DNA of 64,000 nt from Lustribacter sp965277075 (GCA_965277075.1 OZ255707.1:3596001-3660000), one strand, 5' to 3'; counted from the stretch's first letter, positions 44,667 through 55,197 are shown. Numbers and translations are program-made. Notes: a model not told the origin generated them from the sequence alone.

Positions 44667-47168
44667 ATGTCTATGTGGGAACCGTTTACCGAGCGCGCAC
44701 GGCGCAGCATCGTGCTGGCGCAAGAAGAAGCGCAGCGGCTCGGTAACAATTATATCGGAACCGAGCACATTCTCTTGGGGATCATTTCCGAGGGTGAGAG
44801 TCTCGCAGCCAAAGTGCTCGAGACGCTCGGTGTGAATTTATCCAAGGTTCGCCAGGAGGTCGAGGCGATCGTCGGCCGGGGCGGTCAAACCGTCCAACAA
44901 GAGATGGTGTTCACGCCGCGCGCGAAGCGTGTGATCGAGCTCGCGTTCGAAGAAGCGCGCCAGCTCAATCATAACTATATCGGCACGGAGCATCTGTTGC
45001 TCGGCCTCATTCGCGAAGGCGAAGGCGTTGCGGCACGCGTGCTGACCAACCTCGGCGTCGATCCCGCGAAAGTGCGCGTGCAGACGACGTCGTTGCTCGG
45101 AGCCGAAGGCCAGCCGCCGGCGCCGAAGGGCAAGTCGAAGACACCGACGCTCGATGCGTACGGTCGCGATCTCACGACGCTCGCGCGCGACAACAAACTC
45201 GACCCGGTCATCGGGCGCGCGAGCGAGATCGAACGGGTGATCCAGATCCTTTCTCGTCGCACCAAGAACAATCCGGCGCTGATCGGTGAACCCGGCGTCG
45301 GCAAGACGGCGATCGCCGAAGGCCTCGCGCAGCGCGTGATCAAGGCGGAAGTTCCCGAACCGTTGCGCGATAAGCGCGTAATCACGCTCGACCTCGCGGG
45401 CCTCGTTGCCGGAACCAAGTATCGCGGCGAGTTCGAGGAGCGCATGAAGCGGGTGATGGACGAGATCCGCGGCGCTGCCGGCGAGATCATCCTATTCATC
45501 GACGAACTGCACACGCTCGTCGGCGCAGGCGCTGCCGAGGGCGCAATCGACGCGTCGAATATCATCAAACCGGCGCTTGCGCGGGGTGAACTGCAGTGCA
45601 TCGGCGCGACGACGCTCAACGAGTTCCGCAAATACATCGAGAAAGACTCGGCGCTCGAACGCCGATTCCAACCGGTGATGGTCGGCGAGCCGTCCGTCGA
45701 CGAAACGGTCGAGATCCTCAAGGGTCTGCGCGACCGTTACGAAGCGCACCACAAGGTTCAAATTACCGACGAAGCGTTGGTGGCTGCCGCGAAACTCGGC
45801 GATCGCTATATCAGCGACCGGTTCTTGCCTGATAAGGCCGTCGACTTGATCGACGAAGCCGCTTCGCGCGTGCGCCTGCAAGCGACGCTGCCGCCGCCGG
45901 AGATTCGCGAAGTGGAAGCGGAGATTCGTCGCGTCAAACAAGAGAAAGATTCCGTCGTCAAGTCGCAAGAGTTTGAGAAAGCCGCGCAGATTCGCGATCG
46001 CGAAGAAAAATTACGGCTCGAGAAACAGCGGCTCGAACAAGAGTGGGCCGAGAAGAAGAAAGCCGACGCGGACAAGGTCATCAAAGTGACCGAAGCTGAT
46101 GTGGCGCACATTGTTTCGTCGTGGACGAAGATTCCGGTTGCACGTCTCGCGCAAACCGAGTCGACGAAACTGCTCGGCATGGCGGATCAGTTGCACAAGC
46201 GCATCGTCGGCCAGGACGCTGCGGTCAACGTCGTCACGCGCGCGATCCGCCGTTCGCGTGCCGGCCTCAAGAATCCGAAGCGCCCGATCGGTTCGTTCAT
46301 TTTCCTCGGCCCGACGGGTGTCGGAAAGACCGAAGTCGCGCGTTCGCTCGCGGAATATCTCTTCGATGACGCGGAGTCGATGATCCGCATCGATATGTCG
46401 GAGTACATGGAGAAGTACGCGGTCTCGCGTCTCGTCGGTGCACCCCCCGGATACGTCGGTTACGAAGAAGGCGGACAACTCACGGAAGCGGTGCGACGTC
46501 GTCCGTATGCCGTCGTGCTGCTCGACGAAATCGAGAAGGCGCATCCGGACGTGTTCAACCTGCTCTTGCAAGTGCTCGAAGACGGCCGTCTGACGGATTC
46601 ACAAGGCCGCGTCGTCGACTTCAAAAATGTCGTGATCATCATGACCTCGAACGTTGGCGCGACCGGTATGACGACGACGACCGACATCGGTTTCCGGCCG
46701 ACGAAAGACACCGGCGCGAGCGACGAGCAAGTCTACGAGAAGATGCGCAACCGCGTGTTGGAAGAAGTCAAACACACCTTCCGCCCGGAGTTCATCAACC
46801 GCGTCGACGAGATCGTCGTCTTCCACCAGCTCACGCGTCCGCAGATCGAAGAGATCGTGGGACTCGAACTCGCGAAAGTCATTCACGAAGTCAAGGCGCA
46901 AGACATGGACCTCGACGTCACCGAAGACGCGAAACAGCTGCTCGCGAAGAAGGGTTGGGATCCGCAGTTCGGCGCCCGTCCGCTCCGCCGTGCGATTCAA
47001 CGCGAAGTCGAAGACGAACTCGCCGAGGAGATGCTGCGCGGAACGTTCTCGAACGGCGACCGCATTCTCGCGGAAGTGAATCCCGATAATCCGGACAAGC
47101 TCCGGTTCTCGAAGATTCCGAACGTCGATCCGCCGGTGCAATTGCAGCCGGAAGTTCAGACCTCGTAA
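44667..47168 (+). CDS. clpC: ATP-dependent Clp protease ATP-binding subunit ClpC
   Basis: 833 residues from ATG 44667 (GGGAG 11 bases upstream; the GTG at 44622 is less likely). Two Clp_N repeats (each with NNYIGTEHILLG / NHNYIGTEHLLLG), AAA1 with GEPGVGKTAI and a UVR-type coiled segment (KSQEFEKAAQIRDREEKLR) follow. AAA2 has GPTGVGKTEVARSLAEYLF, the order of ClpC rather than ClpA or ClpB. It unfolds substrates for ClpP. The CtsR-McsA-McsB genes that accompany clpC in Firmicutes are absent. It is divergent from livH; no clear promoter element was assigned between them. Confidence 0.96.
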   Translation: MSMWEPFTERARRSIVLAQEEAQRLGNNYIGTEHILLGIISEGESLAAKVLETLGVNLSKVRQEVEAIVGRGGQTVQQEMVFTPRAKRVIELAFEEARQLNHNYIGTEHLLLGLIREGEGVAARVLTNLGVDPAKVRVQTTSLLGAEGQPPAPKGKSKTPTLDAYGRDLTTLARDNKLDPVIGRASEIERVIQILSRRTKNNPALIGEPGVGKTAIAEGLAQRVIKAEVPEPLRDKRVITLDLAGLVAGTKYRGEFEERMKRVMDEIRGAAGEIILFIDELHTLVGAGAAEGAIDASNIIKPALARGELQCIGATTLNEFRKYIEKDSALERRFQPVMVGEPSVDETVEILKGLRDRYEAHHKVQITDEALVAAAKLGDRYISDRFLPDKAVDLIDEAASRVRLQATLPPPEIREVEAEIRRVKQEKDSVVKSQEFEKAAQIRDREEKLRLEKQRLEQEWAEKKKADADKVIKVTEADVAHIVSSWTKIPVARLAQTESTKLLGMADQLHKRIVGQDAAVNVVTRAIRRSRAGLKNPKRPIGSFIFLGPTGVGKTEVARSLAEYLFDDAESMIRIDMSEYMEKYAVSRLVGAPPGYVGYEEGGQLTEAVRRRPYAVVLLDEIEKAHPDVFNLLLQVLEDGRLTDSQGRVVDFKNVVIIMTSNVGATGMTTTTDIGFRPTKDTGASDEQVYEKMRNRVLEEVKHTFRPEFINRVDEIVVFHQLTRPQIEEIVGLELAKVIHEVKAQDMDLDVTEDAKQLLAKKGWDPQFGARPLRRAIQREVEDELAEEMLRGTFSNGDRILAEVNPDNPDKLRFSKIPNVDPPVQLQPEVQTS

Positions 47169-47183
47169 TCTGCTGGTCGATGT

Positions 47184-47225
47184 AGGAGCCGCAGCGGCCC
47201 GCCTCGAGCGGGTCGCTCCTGTTTC
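47184..47225 (+). terminator. Probable intrinsic terminator after clpC
   Basis: AGGAGC (47184-47189) pairs with GCTCCT (47215-47220). Inside, GGCCCGC pairs with GCGGGTC around a CTCGA loop with one G-T wobble, followed by TGTTTC. It lies 15 bp after the clpC stop and shortly before the helicase gene at 47237. Confidence 0.6.
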
Positions 47226-47236
47226 AAACGGTACTC

Positions 47237-50200
47237 ATGGCTGTTGAAGCGAATAGCACGCGGTTGACTCCGTTTGCCCTCTGGCGATCGCGCTTGCCCG
47301 CGTCGATCGGAAATTGGTTTGCCCGCGATCTCAGTCGCGCCGCCCTCGCGTTGGCTGACGACGGGCGCGTGACGTTGCGCGCCGTCGAAAGCGCGAAGAT
47401 CGAAGCGGCGGTCAACGATCGCGGCGGGGTCAGCTGCGGTATCGAGTGGGCGACCGGTACGGGCCCGCAGGCCTTGCGCAGCGTCTGCACGTGCGGCTCG
47501 ACCGGCGTTTGCGAGCACGTCGTCGCGACGCTCGAGACGGTGCGCCGTGCCGACGAAGCACCGCATCCGGCCGACCCGGCCGATGCCGAGGTCGATCTGT
47601 CGTGGTTGCCCGCCGCCGACGCCGGTCCACCGCGGGCACGGGCGCGCAGCGTATGGCCCGTGATCTCGTCGTCGGACGGGAAGACGCTATCCGGCGCGCT
47701 TTACCTCGACACGCCGCGGCTGCGCGGTGTGATCCGCGACGCAGAGTCGATTCTCGGGATGATGGAATCGACGCCCGCCGACGATTGGGACGATGCCGAT
47801 CGCGAACTGATCCGCGACGAAGCCGTGCAGGAAGCGTTCGGCACGCGCGTGTCACAGCGCGCGTTGGCACGCGCGCTCTTTCGGCTCGCCCGCCACCCGC
47901 GGACGCGGTTCGACGATCACCCGGGCGCCAACCGGCACCCAGTCGAGCTCGCTTCGTTCGAGGTCGACGTGCGCGGCGTGCGGTTACGCGCCGTGCGCTC
48001 GGGCGATCATTTCGTGCCGGCGCTCGAACGCGCCGACGGCCGCCGCTTTACACCGCGCGGCGCGATCGTGATCGATGGACCGCCGGCGTGGCTCTTCACC
48101 GAACGTACCGCGTACCTGCTCGACGGCCGGTTCGACGCCAAACGGGTCATCGCGGCGTGCGATGCGCTCTCGAGCAACGGCGCGACGAACGGCGTCGCCG
48201 CAAACGGAAACGGCAACCGGCCGTCAATCGGAACGATCGCTCGGGTCGCACCGTTTCTGTCGGCCGAGGATCGGCACGAACTCGGCGTCGTCGACGCAGA
48301 GGCCCCGGGCGCGATCGCGCGGCTGCGGTGGAGCGACGGCGCACTCGTCGCGCGCTTGGCGTTCGTCGACCGCATTACCAGCGCCAGTGCGCCCTTCTCG
48401 CTGCACGGTTCGGTCGCGTCGACCGCCGGACGCTTCGTGCGCTTCGCGCCGAACACGGCGCGAGCACTCGGGAATCGCTTCCTCGAAGCGGGTTTCGTCC
48501 CGCGCGGCGGCGATTCGTTCGCCTTGCACGACGTAGAGCGTGCGGCGACGTTCGTGCGTGAGACGGTGCATGCGTGGGACGACATCGAGGTCCAACTCGA
48601 CGACTCGCTCGCGACGGTGGCGGCCGGCGAATCGGCGATCGACGTCTCGATCTCCGCGCGCAAAGATGATGCCGACGGCGAACGCGACTGGTTCGAACTC
48701 AGTGTCGACGTGTTCGTCGGCGATGGCGACGCGCTCACGCCCAAAGAACTCGCTACCCTGCTGCAATCCAGCGGGCGTTACGCAGAAGTGCGGGGCAAAC
48801 TTTTCGACGTCGAAGCGTTGCGCTCGCGCCGCACATTGCTCGCCGAACTCAACGATCGCCGGCGCACGGGCATGGCCGCGCTCGTCGCTCTGCACGACGA
48901 AATTCACGAGGCCTTCGGCGACGTCGCGTTGCCCGAAGAAGTCGAACACTTGCGCGAGCGCCTGCGCAATTTCGAAGGCATTCCGCACGTCGTGCCGCCC
49001 CAAGCCGTGGCGACCACCTTGCGCGACTATCAACGCCAAGGCGTCGACTTTCTCGACTATCTGCGCTCGTTCCGGTTCGGCGGCATTCTCGCCGACGACA
49101 TGGGCACGGGGAAGACGCTCACCGTCATCTCGCAGCTGCTCTATCGCAAAGAACAAGAAGGCCCGTCGCCCTCGCTCGTCATCGCGCCGACGTCCGTAAC
49201 GCACACCTGGGAAAACGAGATCGCGCGGTTCGCTCCGGCGCTCAAGACGTTGCGCCTACAGTCGGGCGCGGATCGCGCTGCGCGCTACGGCGAGGTCCCC
49301 GACGTCGACGTGGTCATAACGTCGTACGCGCTTGCGCGGCTCGATGCCGAAGCGCTCGAACGGTTCAACTTCCGTTCGCTCATTCTCGACGAAGCGCAAA
49401 ACGCGAAGAACCCGTCGTCGCAAATTGCCAAGGTCGTGCGCAACCTGCGTGCCGACAACCGTCTCGCACTTACCGGTACGCCGGTCGAGAACTCGCTGCG
49501 CGACCTGTGGTCGATCTTCGCGTTCGTCGAACCGGGCTTGCTCGGATCGGAGACGTCGTTCCGCCGCCGCTTCGAAAACCCGATTGCCGAAGGTGACGAG
49601 GGCGCGGCGCAGGTGCTGCGGTCGCGCCTCGAACCGTTCGTCTTACGGCGCACGAAGGAAGACGTCGCGAAAGAGTTGCCGGAGCGCACCGAGCAGATCA
49701 TCGAGTGCGACCTCTCGGCGCTGCAGCGCCGCCTCTACCGCGGGATCGCCGAGGCGGCGCGTCGCGACGTGCTCGCGCAGATCGACGAAGACGGCGGAAT
49801 GGAAGGCGCCACGGTTCACGTCCTTGCGGCCCTGACGCGTCTGCGTCAAGTCTGCGCGCATCCGGGGCTCATCATGCCCGAGTACGTCGACGAGCCTGAC
49901 GCGAGCGGCAAGTTCGACGCGTTTCTCGAGACCGTCGACGAAGTGCTCTCCGGCGGCCACAAAGTGCTTGTGTTTTCGGCGTTCGCTTCCATGCTCAAGA
50001 TCATGCGCGCGTCGCTGCAGAAGCGCGACGTCGCGTATGGATACCTTGACGGCGCGACCAAAGATCGCGACCGGCAAGCCGAAGTCGAGCGCTTCATGTC
50101 GGCCGACGGACCGCCCGTGTTTCTGTGTTCGCTCAAGGCCGGCGGCGTCGGACTGACGTTGACCGCCGCCGATTACGTGATCCTTTACGACCCGTGGTGG

Positions 50201-50425
50201 AACCCGGCTGTCGAGCGTCAAGCGATCGACCGGACCCATCGCATCGGTCAGACGCGGCCCGTGACAGCGTATCGTATGGTCACGGCCGGCTCGGTCGAGG
50301 AAAAGATTCGTGCGCTCGCCGAGCGCAAGAGCGCGCTCTCACGTTCCGTCATCAAGGCCGACAGCGCGATCGCGAAGTCGCTCACCAAAGACGACCTCGA
50401 GTTTCTCTTCGCCGACCCGATCTAG
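47237..50425 (+). CDS. SWIM-zinc-finger SNF2-family DNA helicase/translocase
   Basis: 1062 residues. Cys84-x-Cys86 and Cys92-x-His94 form a SWIM zinc finger near the N-terminus. A middle region of about 450 residues carries no recognised motif. The SNF2 ATPase follows: GGILADDMGTGKTLTVISQL (motif I), SLILDEAQNAKNP (DEAQ), LALTGTPVENSLRDLWSI (III). The C-lobe has LCSLKAGGVGLTLTAADYV and DRTHRIGQTRPVTAYR (VI). Such bacterial proteins remodel DNA- or RNA-polymerase-bound complexes (compare RapA); the actual substrate is unknown. It lies alone after the clpC terminator. Confidence 0.93.
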   Translation: MAVEANSTRLTPFALWRSRLPASIGNWFARDLSRAALALADDGRVTLRAVESAKIEAAVNDRGGVSCGIEWATGTGPQALRSVCTCGSTGVCEHVVATLETVRRADEAPHPADPADAEVDLSWLPAADAGPPRARARSVWPVISSSDGKTLSGALYLDTPRLRGVIRDAESILGMMESTPADDWDDADRELIRDEAVQEAFGTRVSQRALARALFRLARHPRTRFDDHPGANRHPVELASFEVDVRGVRLRAVRSGDHFVPALERADGRRFTPRGAIVIDGPPAWLFTERTAYLLDGRFDAKRVIAACDALSSNGATNGVAANGNGNRPSIGTIARVAPFLSAEDRHELGVVDAEAPGAIARLRWSDGALVARLAFVDRITSASAPFSLHGSVASTAGRFVRFAPNTARALGNRFLEAGFVPRGGDSFALHDVERAATFVRETVHAWDDIEVQLDDSLATVAAGESAIDVSISARKDDADGERDWFELSVDVFVGDGDALTPKELATLLQSSGRYAEVRGKLFDVEALRSRRTLLAELNDRRRTGMAALVALHDEIHEAFGDVALPEEVEHLRERLRNFEGIPHVVPPQAVATTLRDYQRQGVDFLDYLRSFRFGGILADDMGTGKTLTVISQLLYRKEQEGPSPSLVIAPTSVTHTWENEIARFAPALKTLRLQSGADRAARYGEVPDVDVVITSYALARLDAEALERFNFRSLILDEAQNAKNPSSQIAKVVRNLRADNRLALTGTPVENSLRDLWSIFAFVEPGLLGSETSFRRRFENPIAEGDEGAAQVLRSRLEPFVLRRTKEDVAKELPERTEQIIECDLSALQRRLYRGIAEAARRDVLAQIDEDGGMEGATVHVLAALTRLRQVCAHPGLIMPEYVDEPDASGKFDAFLETVDEVLSGGHKVLVFSAFASMLKIMRASLQKRDVAYGYLDGATKDRDRQAEVERFMSADGPPVFLCSLKAGGVGLTLTAADYVILYDPWWNPAVERQAIDRTHRIGQTRPVTAYRMVTAGSVEEKIRALAERKSALSRSVIKADSAIAKSLTKDDLEFLFADPI

Positions 50426-50552
50426 GCGGCGTCTCCGACGACGTCTATATTGCAGAACGGCAGCGCTTGACTTGCGACGCCCTTCGACAGAGGATTCTTC
50501 CGATGGCGGTTGATGCTGGGATGCGCATTAGCGCTTCGAAGACGCGGATCGA

Positions 50553-52625
50553 ATGACCGCGACACGCAGTTGGATGGTCGGTATCGATACGGGCGGGACG
50601 TTCACCGACCTCATCGCAGTCGACCCCGCTTCGGGCGAGTTCCGCTTGGCGAAGGTGCCTTCGCATCCGGCTGATCCGTCGGTCGCGGTTTTGCGTGCGC
50701 TCGACGAGCTCTTCGCCGGCGGCGTCGGTCCCGCCGAGATCGGGACGCTCGTGCACGGCACGACCGTCGCCACCAACGCGCTCTTAGAGATGAAAGGCGT
50801 CGCAACGGGTCTGCTCGTGACGCGCGGGTTCCGCGCCACGTACGAAGCGCGCGGCTTCACACAACCGTCCGGCACGGACCTGATCGACCCGATGTTCCGC
50901 AAGCCGCCGATGCTCGTACCGCAATGGTTAACGGAAGAAGTGACCGAGCGGCTCGACTTTCGCGGTGATATCCACACGCCGCTCGATGAAGACGATCTGC
51001 GCCGTGCGATCCTGGCCCTGCGCGCGAAGGGCGTCGCGTCGATCGCCGTCTGCTTTCTTTTCGCCTTCCTCGATCCAACACACGAACGGCGCGCAGCCGA
51101 GTTGATCGCGGAATTGCTGCCCGATTGTCGCGTCTCGCTTTCTTCGACCGTGCTGCCGCTGATCCGCGAGTATCCGCGCCTCTCGACCACCGTGATGGAC
51201 GCGTACGTCGGGCCGACGGTTGAGCGGTACCTCGTAAATCTCGGGGAACGCATTTCGGCCGCGGGCGTCGACACGCCACAACGGTTTCTCATGCAGTCCA
51301 ACGGCGGCTTGATGCGCCTGGAGGTCGGTGCGCGTTTCCCAAACCAAACGCTGTTGTCGGGGCCCGCGGCAGGCGTCGTCGCAGCGGCAGAACTCGGACG
51401 CGTCGCGTCGCTCTCGCACATGATCACGCTCGACATCGGCGGCACGAGCACCGACATCAGTGTCATCGTCGACGGGCGCGTGCTCGAGACGTCGGAAGGC
51501 ACCATCGCTGGTCAAGACATCGCCTCGCCGATGCTCAAGATTCGCACGCTCGGTGCCGGCGGCGGAACGATCGCGTGGATCGGTAAGGACGGCCTGCTGA
51601 AAGTTGGGCCGCAGAGTGCCGGCGCCGATCCCGGTCCCGCGTGTTACAGCCGCGGCGGCGAGCTGCCGACCGTTACCGACGCGAACCTCGTTCTCGGCAT
51701 GCTCAGCGCCGATGTGCCGATCGCCGGAAAATACCGGCTCGACGCTACCGCAGCGCGCACCGCCATCGAGCGCCGCGTCGCGCAACCCCTCGGACTTTCA
51801 CTTCTCGACGCTGCCGCGGGCATCATTCGCATCGTGAACACGAAGATGGCCGTCGATCTGCGCCTCGCGCTGCAAGAAGAAGGTCAAGACCCGCGCGCGT
51901 TTTCGCTCGTCGCGTTCGGCGGTGCGGGACCGTTGCACGCTGCTCAGCTCGCGCGAGATCTCGGCATCCCGCGCGTGGTCGTTCCACCGCATCCCGGCAT
52001 CAGTTGCGCTGCGGGTCTGCTACAAACGTCAGTCAAGCACGCCTACTTGCGGTCATCGATCGGATTGCTCGCGGTCGCGCCGCTCGACCGGATGAACGCC
52101 GCGTTCGCCGATCTCGAAGCGCAGGCGCTCGCCGACGTCGAGGCGGAAGGCTTTGCACGCGATGCGGCCGTGCTGCGTCGCCAGCTCGATCTGCGCTACG
52201 TTCACCAAGGCTATCAACTGACGGTCGACGTGCCGGCGCGTGACCTCCTCGACGACGACCGGCCGGCGATCAAGGCGGCATTCAACGCGCTGCACCGGCA
52301 AGTGTATGGGCAGTCGGCGCAAGGCGAGGACGTCGAGGTTGTCACGTTCCGTCTCACCGCCGAGATCGTCGTCGACCGCTTCGCGTTTCCGGCGCTCGGC
52401 GAGCGGCCCGCAGGTGCGGGGCGCATCGGGACGCGTCCAATGTATGACGTCACGCGCCGCGCCTTTGCCGAGGCGGCCGTGGTCGAACGCGAACGGCTTG
52501 CAGCCGGCGAGACGCTCGACGGACCGGCAGTGATCAACCAGTTCGATTCGACCACGATCGTGCTCGCCGGCCAACGTGCGCATCTTGACCGCTTCGGGAC
52601 GCTGCTGATCGAGGAGATCGAATGA
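50553..52625 (+). CDS. hyuA: Hydantoinase/oxoprolinase A-type subunit (HyuA)
   Basis: 690 residues. MVGIDTGGTFTDLIAV is the ASKHA phosphate-1 motif, VHGTTVATNALLEMKG the family hallmark, ITLDIGGTSTDISVI the second phosphate motif and VAFGGAGPLHA the adenosine loop. The ATP-dependent hydrolase acts on hydantoin, oxoproline or related cyclic amides, or on ketones in the acetone-carboxylase branch. It is translationally coupled (4 bp) to the B subunit. Substrate cannot be told from sequence. From 50426 to 50552 I see no gene. Confidence 0.92.
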   Translation: MTATRSWMVGIDTGGTFTDLIAVDPASGEFRLAKVPSHPADPSVAVLRALDELFAGGVGPAEIGTLVHGTTVATNALLEMKGVATGLLVTRGFRATYEARGFTQPSGTDLIDPMFRKPPMLVPQWLTEEVTERLDFRGDIHTPLDEDDLRRAILALRAKGVASIAVCFLFAFLDPTHERRAAELIAELLPDCRVSLSSTVLPLIREYPRLSTTVMDAYVGPTVERYLVNLGERISAAGVDTPQRFLMQSNGGLMRLEVGARFPNQTLLSGPAAGVVAAAELGRVASLSHMITLDIGGTSTDISVIVDGRVLETSEGTIAGQDIASPMLKIRTLGAGGGTIAWIGKDGLLKVGPQSAGADPGPACYSRGGELPTVTDANLVLGMLSADVPIAGKYRLDATAARTAIERRVAQPLGLSLLDAAAGIIRIVNTKMAVDLRLALQEEGQDPRAFSLVAFGGAGPLHAAQLARDLGIPRVVVPPHPGISCAAGLLQTSVKHAYLRSSIGLLAVAPLDRMNAAFADLEAQALADVEAEGFARDAAVLRRQLDLRYVHQGYQLTVDVPARDLLDDDRPAIKAAFNALHRQVYGQSAQGEDVEVVTFRLTAEIVVDRFAFPALGERPAGAGRIGTRPMYDVTRRAFAEAAVVERERLAAGETLDGPAVINQFDSTTIVLAGQRAHLDRFGTLLIEEIE

Positions 52626-54367
52626 GTGCCGACCCGATCACGATCGAAGTCGTTTCGAGCCGCATCCGCGAGATCGCCTCGACGATGGAACACGCGCTTT
52701 ATCACAGCGGGTATTCGCCGGTATTGCGCGAGTCCAAGGACGGCACGGCCGGGCTAACCGATGCGAACGGCCGCGTGATCATCGTGAGCGGCGGTCTGCA
52801 GTATCACTCGTTGCCGTATCAGCACGCGGTGAGCAGTGTGCTGGCGAGTTTCCCGCGCGAGACACTTGTCCCGGGCGAGAGCTTTGTCGTCAACGATCCC
52901 TACCTCGGGGGCAACCCGCACGCACCCGATTTCATGGCGATCACGCCCGGCTTTTTCGACGGCGAACTCATCGGTTTTGGGGTGAGCATGGCGCACAAGG
53001 CCGACATCGGCGGCATCGTGCCCGGCTCGTCGGGCGCAGCGGCGCGCGAGATCTATCACGACGGGTTGCTGTTGCCGCCGGTGCGCTATCAGACGAACGC
53101 CGGAATCGAGACCGCCATCGAAGCGATCATCCGGCGTAACAGCCGCATCCCGGACGTCGTCCTCGGCGACTTGCGCGGCCAAGTCGGCTGCACGCGCCTC
53201 GGCGTCCAGCGGCTCGCAGCGCTATGCGCGGAGTATGGCCGCGGGACGATCGCCGACATTATGCGCGAGATCCTCGACCGGACGGCCGCGCGGATACGCG
53301 GCGAGTTGGCTGCGCTCGACGACGACGTCGCGGACATGGAAGGCTTCCTCGATCATGACGGCGCGGACGTCGACGTGCCGATCCGCATCCACGTGCGCGC
53401 CGAGAAGCGCGGCGACCGGCTCGTGCTCGACTTCTCGGGTTCATCGCCGCAGACGCGCGGTCCGGTGAACGTCAATAGGACAACGGCGCAAGCGGTCTCG
53501 CTGCTCGCGATGCTCGCCGCCACGGATCCGTCGATCCCCGTGAACTCCGGACTGACGCAGGCCGTCGACTTCGTCATGCCCGACGGACTGGTCGTGAATC
53601 CCCAACACCCCGCAACCGTGAACCACTACTTTCCGACCGCCCATATCGTGTACAACGTGGTGCTTGCAGCACTCGGAAAACTGAATCCGGCCCGTGCCTT
53701 CGCGCCCTCGGGGCTCGGCCACGGTGCAATTGCCGTCGGCTACGCGCAGTCGCGTACCGGTAAGCGTGCCGTGCAGTATGAGCTAACCTGTACCGCACTC
53801 GGCGGAACGAGCGAGCACGACGGCACGTCGATCATCCAAGCCATGAACCACATCACGCCGTCGGCGCCGGTCGAGATCGTAGAAAGCGAGTATCCGGTGA
53901 TGGTCCGTCAGTACGGCACGTGGGAAGACTCGGCGGGCCCCGGGCGTCACCGTGGCGGCGTCGGGTACGTGCGCGACTACCAGGTGCTCACCGACTGTAT
54001 CGTCACCGTCCGATCGGCGAACCACCACTTCTCGGCCTGGGGACTGGACGGCGGCGGCGCCCCGCGCACGTCGGCGACGACGATCAACCCCGACCTCCCC
54101 AGCCGCGAGGCGCTCGGCCCGATCGTGACACGCCAGCTTCGGGCCGGAGACGTATTCCGGCTCGAGCAAAGCGGCGGCGGCGGCTACGGCGATCCGTTCG
54201 AGCGCGATCCCGTCGCGGTCGCCTCCGACGTGCGTAACGGATACGTCTCGCTTGCGGCAGCACGTGATGCCTACGGTGTCGTCATCGATCGCCAAACAAA
54301 CGATGTCGACGTGGCCGCTACTAAAAAGTTGCGCGCCGCGCACGATCCCGCCGTCGCCTTGATTTGA
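52622..54367 (+). CDS. hyuB: Hydantoinase B-type subunit (HyuB)
   Basis: 581 residues from ATG 52622. EVVSSRIREIASTMEHALYHSG opens the family; SFVVNDPYLGGNPHAPDFMA and GGYGDPFERDPVAVASDVRNGYVS are diagnostic segments. It forms the functional hydrolase with HyuA. The gene is followed one base later by an SDR oxidoreductase, so the operon may couple ring opening with an oxidation, but the substrate is open. N-terminal and C-terminal ends look complete. Confidence 0.92.
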   Translation: MSADPITIEVVSSRIREIASTMEHALYHSGYSPVLRESKDGTAGLTDANGRVIIVSGGLQYHSLPYQHAVSSVLASFPRETLVPGESFVVNDPYLGGNPHAPDFMAITPGFFDGELIGFGVSMAHKADIGGIVPGSSGAAAREIYHDGLLLPPVRYQTNAGIETAIEAIIRRNSRIPDVVLGDLRGQVGCTRLGVQRLAALCAEYGRGTIADIMREILDRTAARIRGELAALDDDVADMEGFLDHDGADVDVPIRIHVRAEKRGDRLVLDFSGSSPQTRGPVNVNRTTAQAVSLLAMLAATDPSIPVNSGLTQAVDFVMPDGLVVNPQHPATVNHYFPTAHIVYNVVLAALGKLNPARAFAPSGLGHGAIAVGYAQSRTGKRAVQYELTCTALGGTSEHDGTSIIQAMNHITPSAPVEIVESEYPVMVRQYGTWEDSAGPGRHRGGVGYVRDYQVLTDCIVTVRSANHHFSAWGLDGGGAPRTSATTINPDLPSREALGPIVTRQLRAGDVFRLEQSGGGGYGDPFERDPVAVASDVRNGYVSLAAARDAYGVVIDRQTNDVDVAATKKLRAAHDPAVALI

Positions 54368-54368
54368 C

Positions 54369-55187
54369 GTGACGGCCGCTCAAACACACGCTGGAAAGGT
54401 CGCTATCGTCACCGGAGCCGGTCGCGGCATCGGTCGTGCGGTTACGCTCGGACTTCTGCAGGCCGGAGCGTGCGTGGTCGCCGTCGATATCGATCGAGCG
54501 CTGTTCGACGCCGACCCTGCGTTGCTGATCTACGCCGCCGACATTACGCTCGATGAAACCGCCGCCGCAATCATCGCGAAGACGATCGAACAATTCGGGC
54601 GGCTCGACATCTTGGTCAACAACGCCGGCGTCAATCTCGAATCGCTGCTCCCACCGAGCAGCAAACGCCCGGAAAAGTTCTGGGACATCGCGCCCGCCGA
54701 TTTCCGCCGCGTCCTCGACGTGAACGCCGTATCGCCATTTCTCATGACGCGCGCCGCGGTCGCCCCGATGCTCGAGCAACGCTGGGGCCGCATCATAAAC
54801 GTGACGACGAGTCTCGACACGATGTTCCGTCAGGGAATGATTCCCTATGGCGGCTCAAAGGCGGCAAACGAAGCGCATTCCGCCGCGATGGCCGACGATC
54901 TCGCAAATACGGGCGTCACGCTGAACGTGCTGGTGCCGGGCGGCATGGTCAAGTCGCGTATGACGACGAGCGCCATGGCGATCTACAAATCCGGGCTTTT
55001 CGAGCCGGACATCATGGTCGATCCGCTGTTATGGCTTACAAGTCCCGACGCCGATGATGTGACGCGCAAACGTCTCATCGCCGCGTTGTGGGACGCAGCG
55101 CTGCCGGCGTCCGAATCCCTCCAAAAATGCAGCGCCCCGATTGCCTGGCCGCAGGTCGGCAAACAAGCGATCTATCCGAAATCATGA
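54369..55187 (+). CDS. SDR-family oxidoreductase
   Basis: 272 residues from GTG 54369, one base after hyuB. VTGAGRGIGRAVTLG is the cofactor motif. VVAVDIDRALF, with Asp after the second strand, favours NAD(H), and LVNNAGVNLES is the NNAG element. IPYGGSKAANEAHSAAMADD supplies the catalytic Tyr-x3-Lys, and LVPGGMVKSRM ends the substrate region. It is complete. Role in the hydantoinase-like pathway is inferred from operon position only. Confidence 0.9.
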   Translation: MTAAQTHAGKVAIVTGAGRGIGRAVTLGLLQAGACVVAVDIDRALFDADPALLIYAADITLDETAAAIIAKTIEQFGRLDILVNNAGVNLESLLPPSSKRPEKFWDIAPADFRRVLDVNAVSPFLMTRAAVAPMLEQRWGRIINVTTSLDTMFRQGMIPYGGSKAANEAHSAAMADDLANTGVTLNVLVPGGMVKSRMTTSAMAIYKSGLFEPDIMVDPLLWLTSPDADDVTRKRLIAALWDAALPASESLQKCSAPIAWPQVGKQAIYPKS

Positions 55188-55197
55188 TGAGCGTCTC

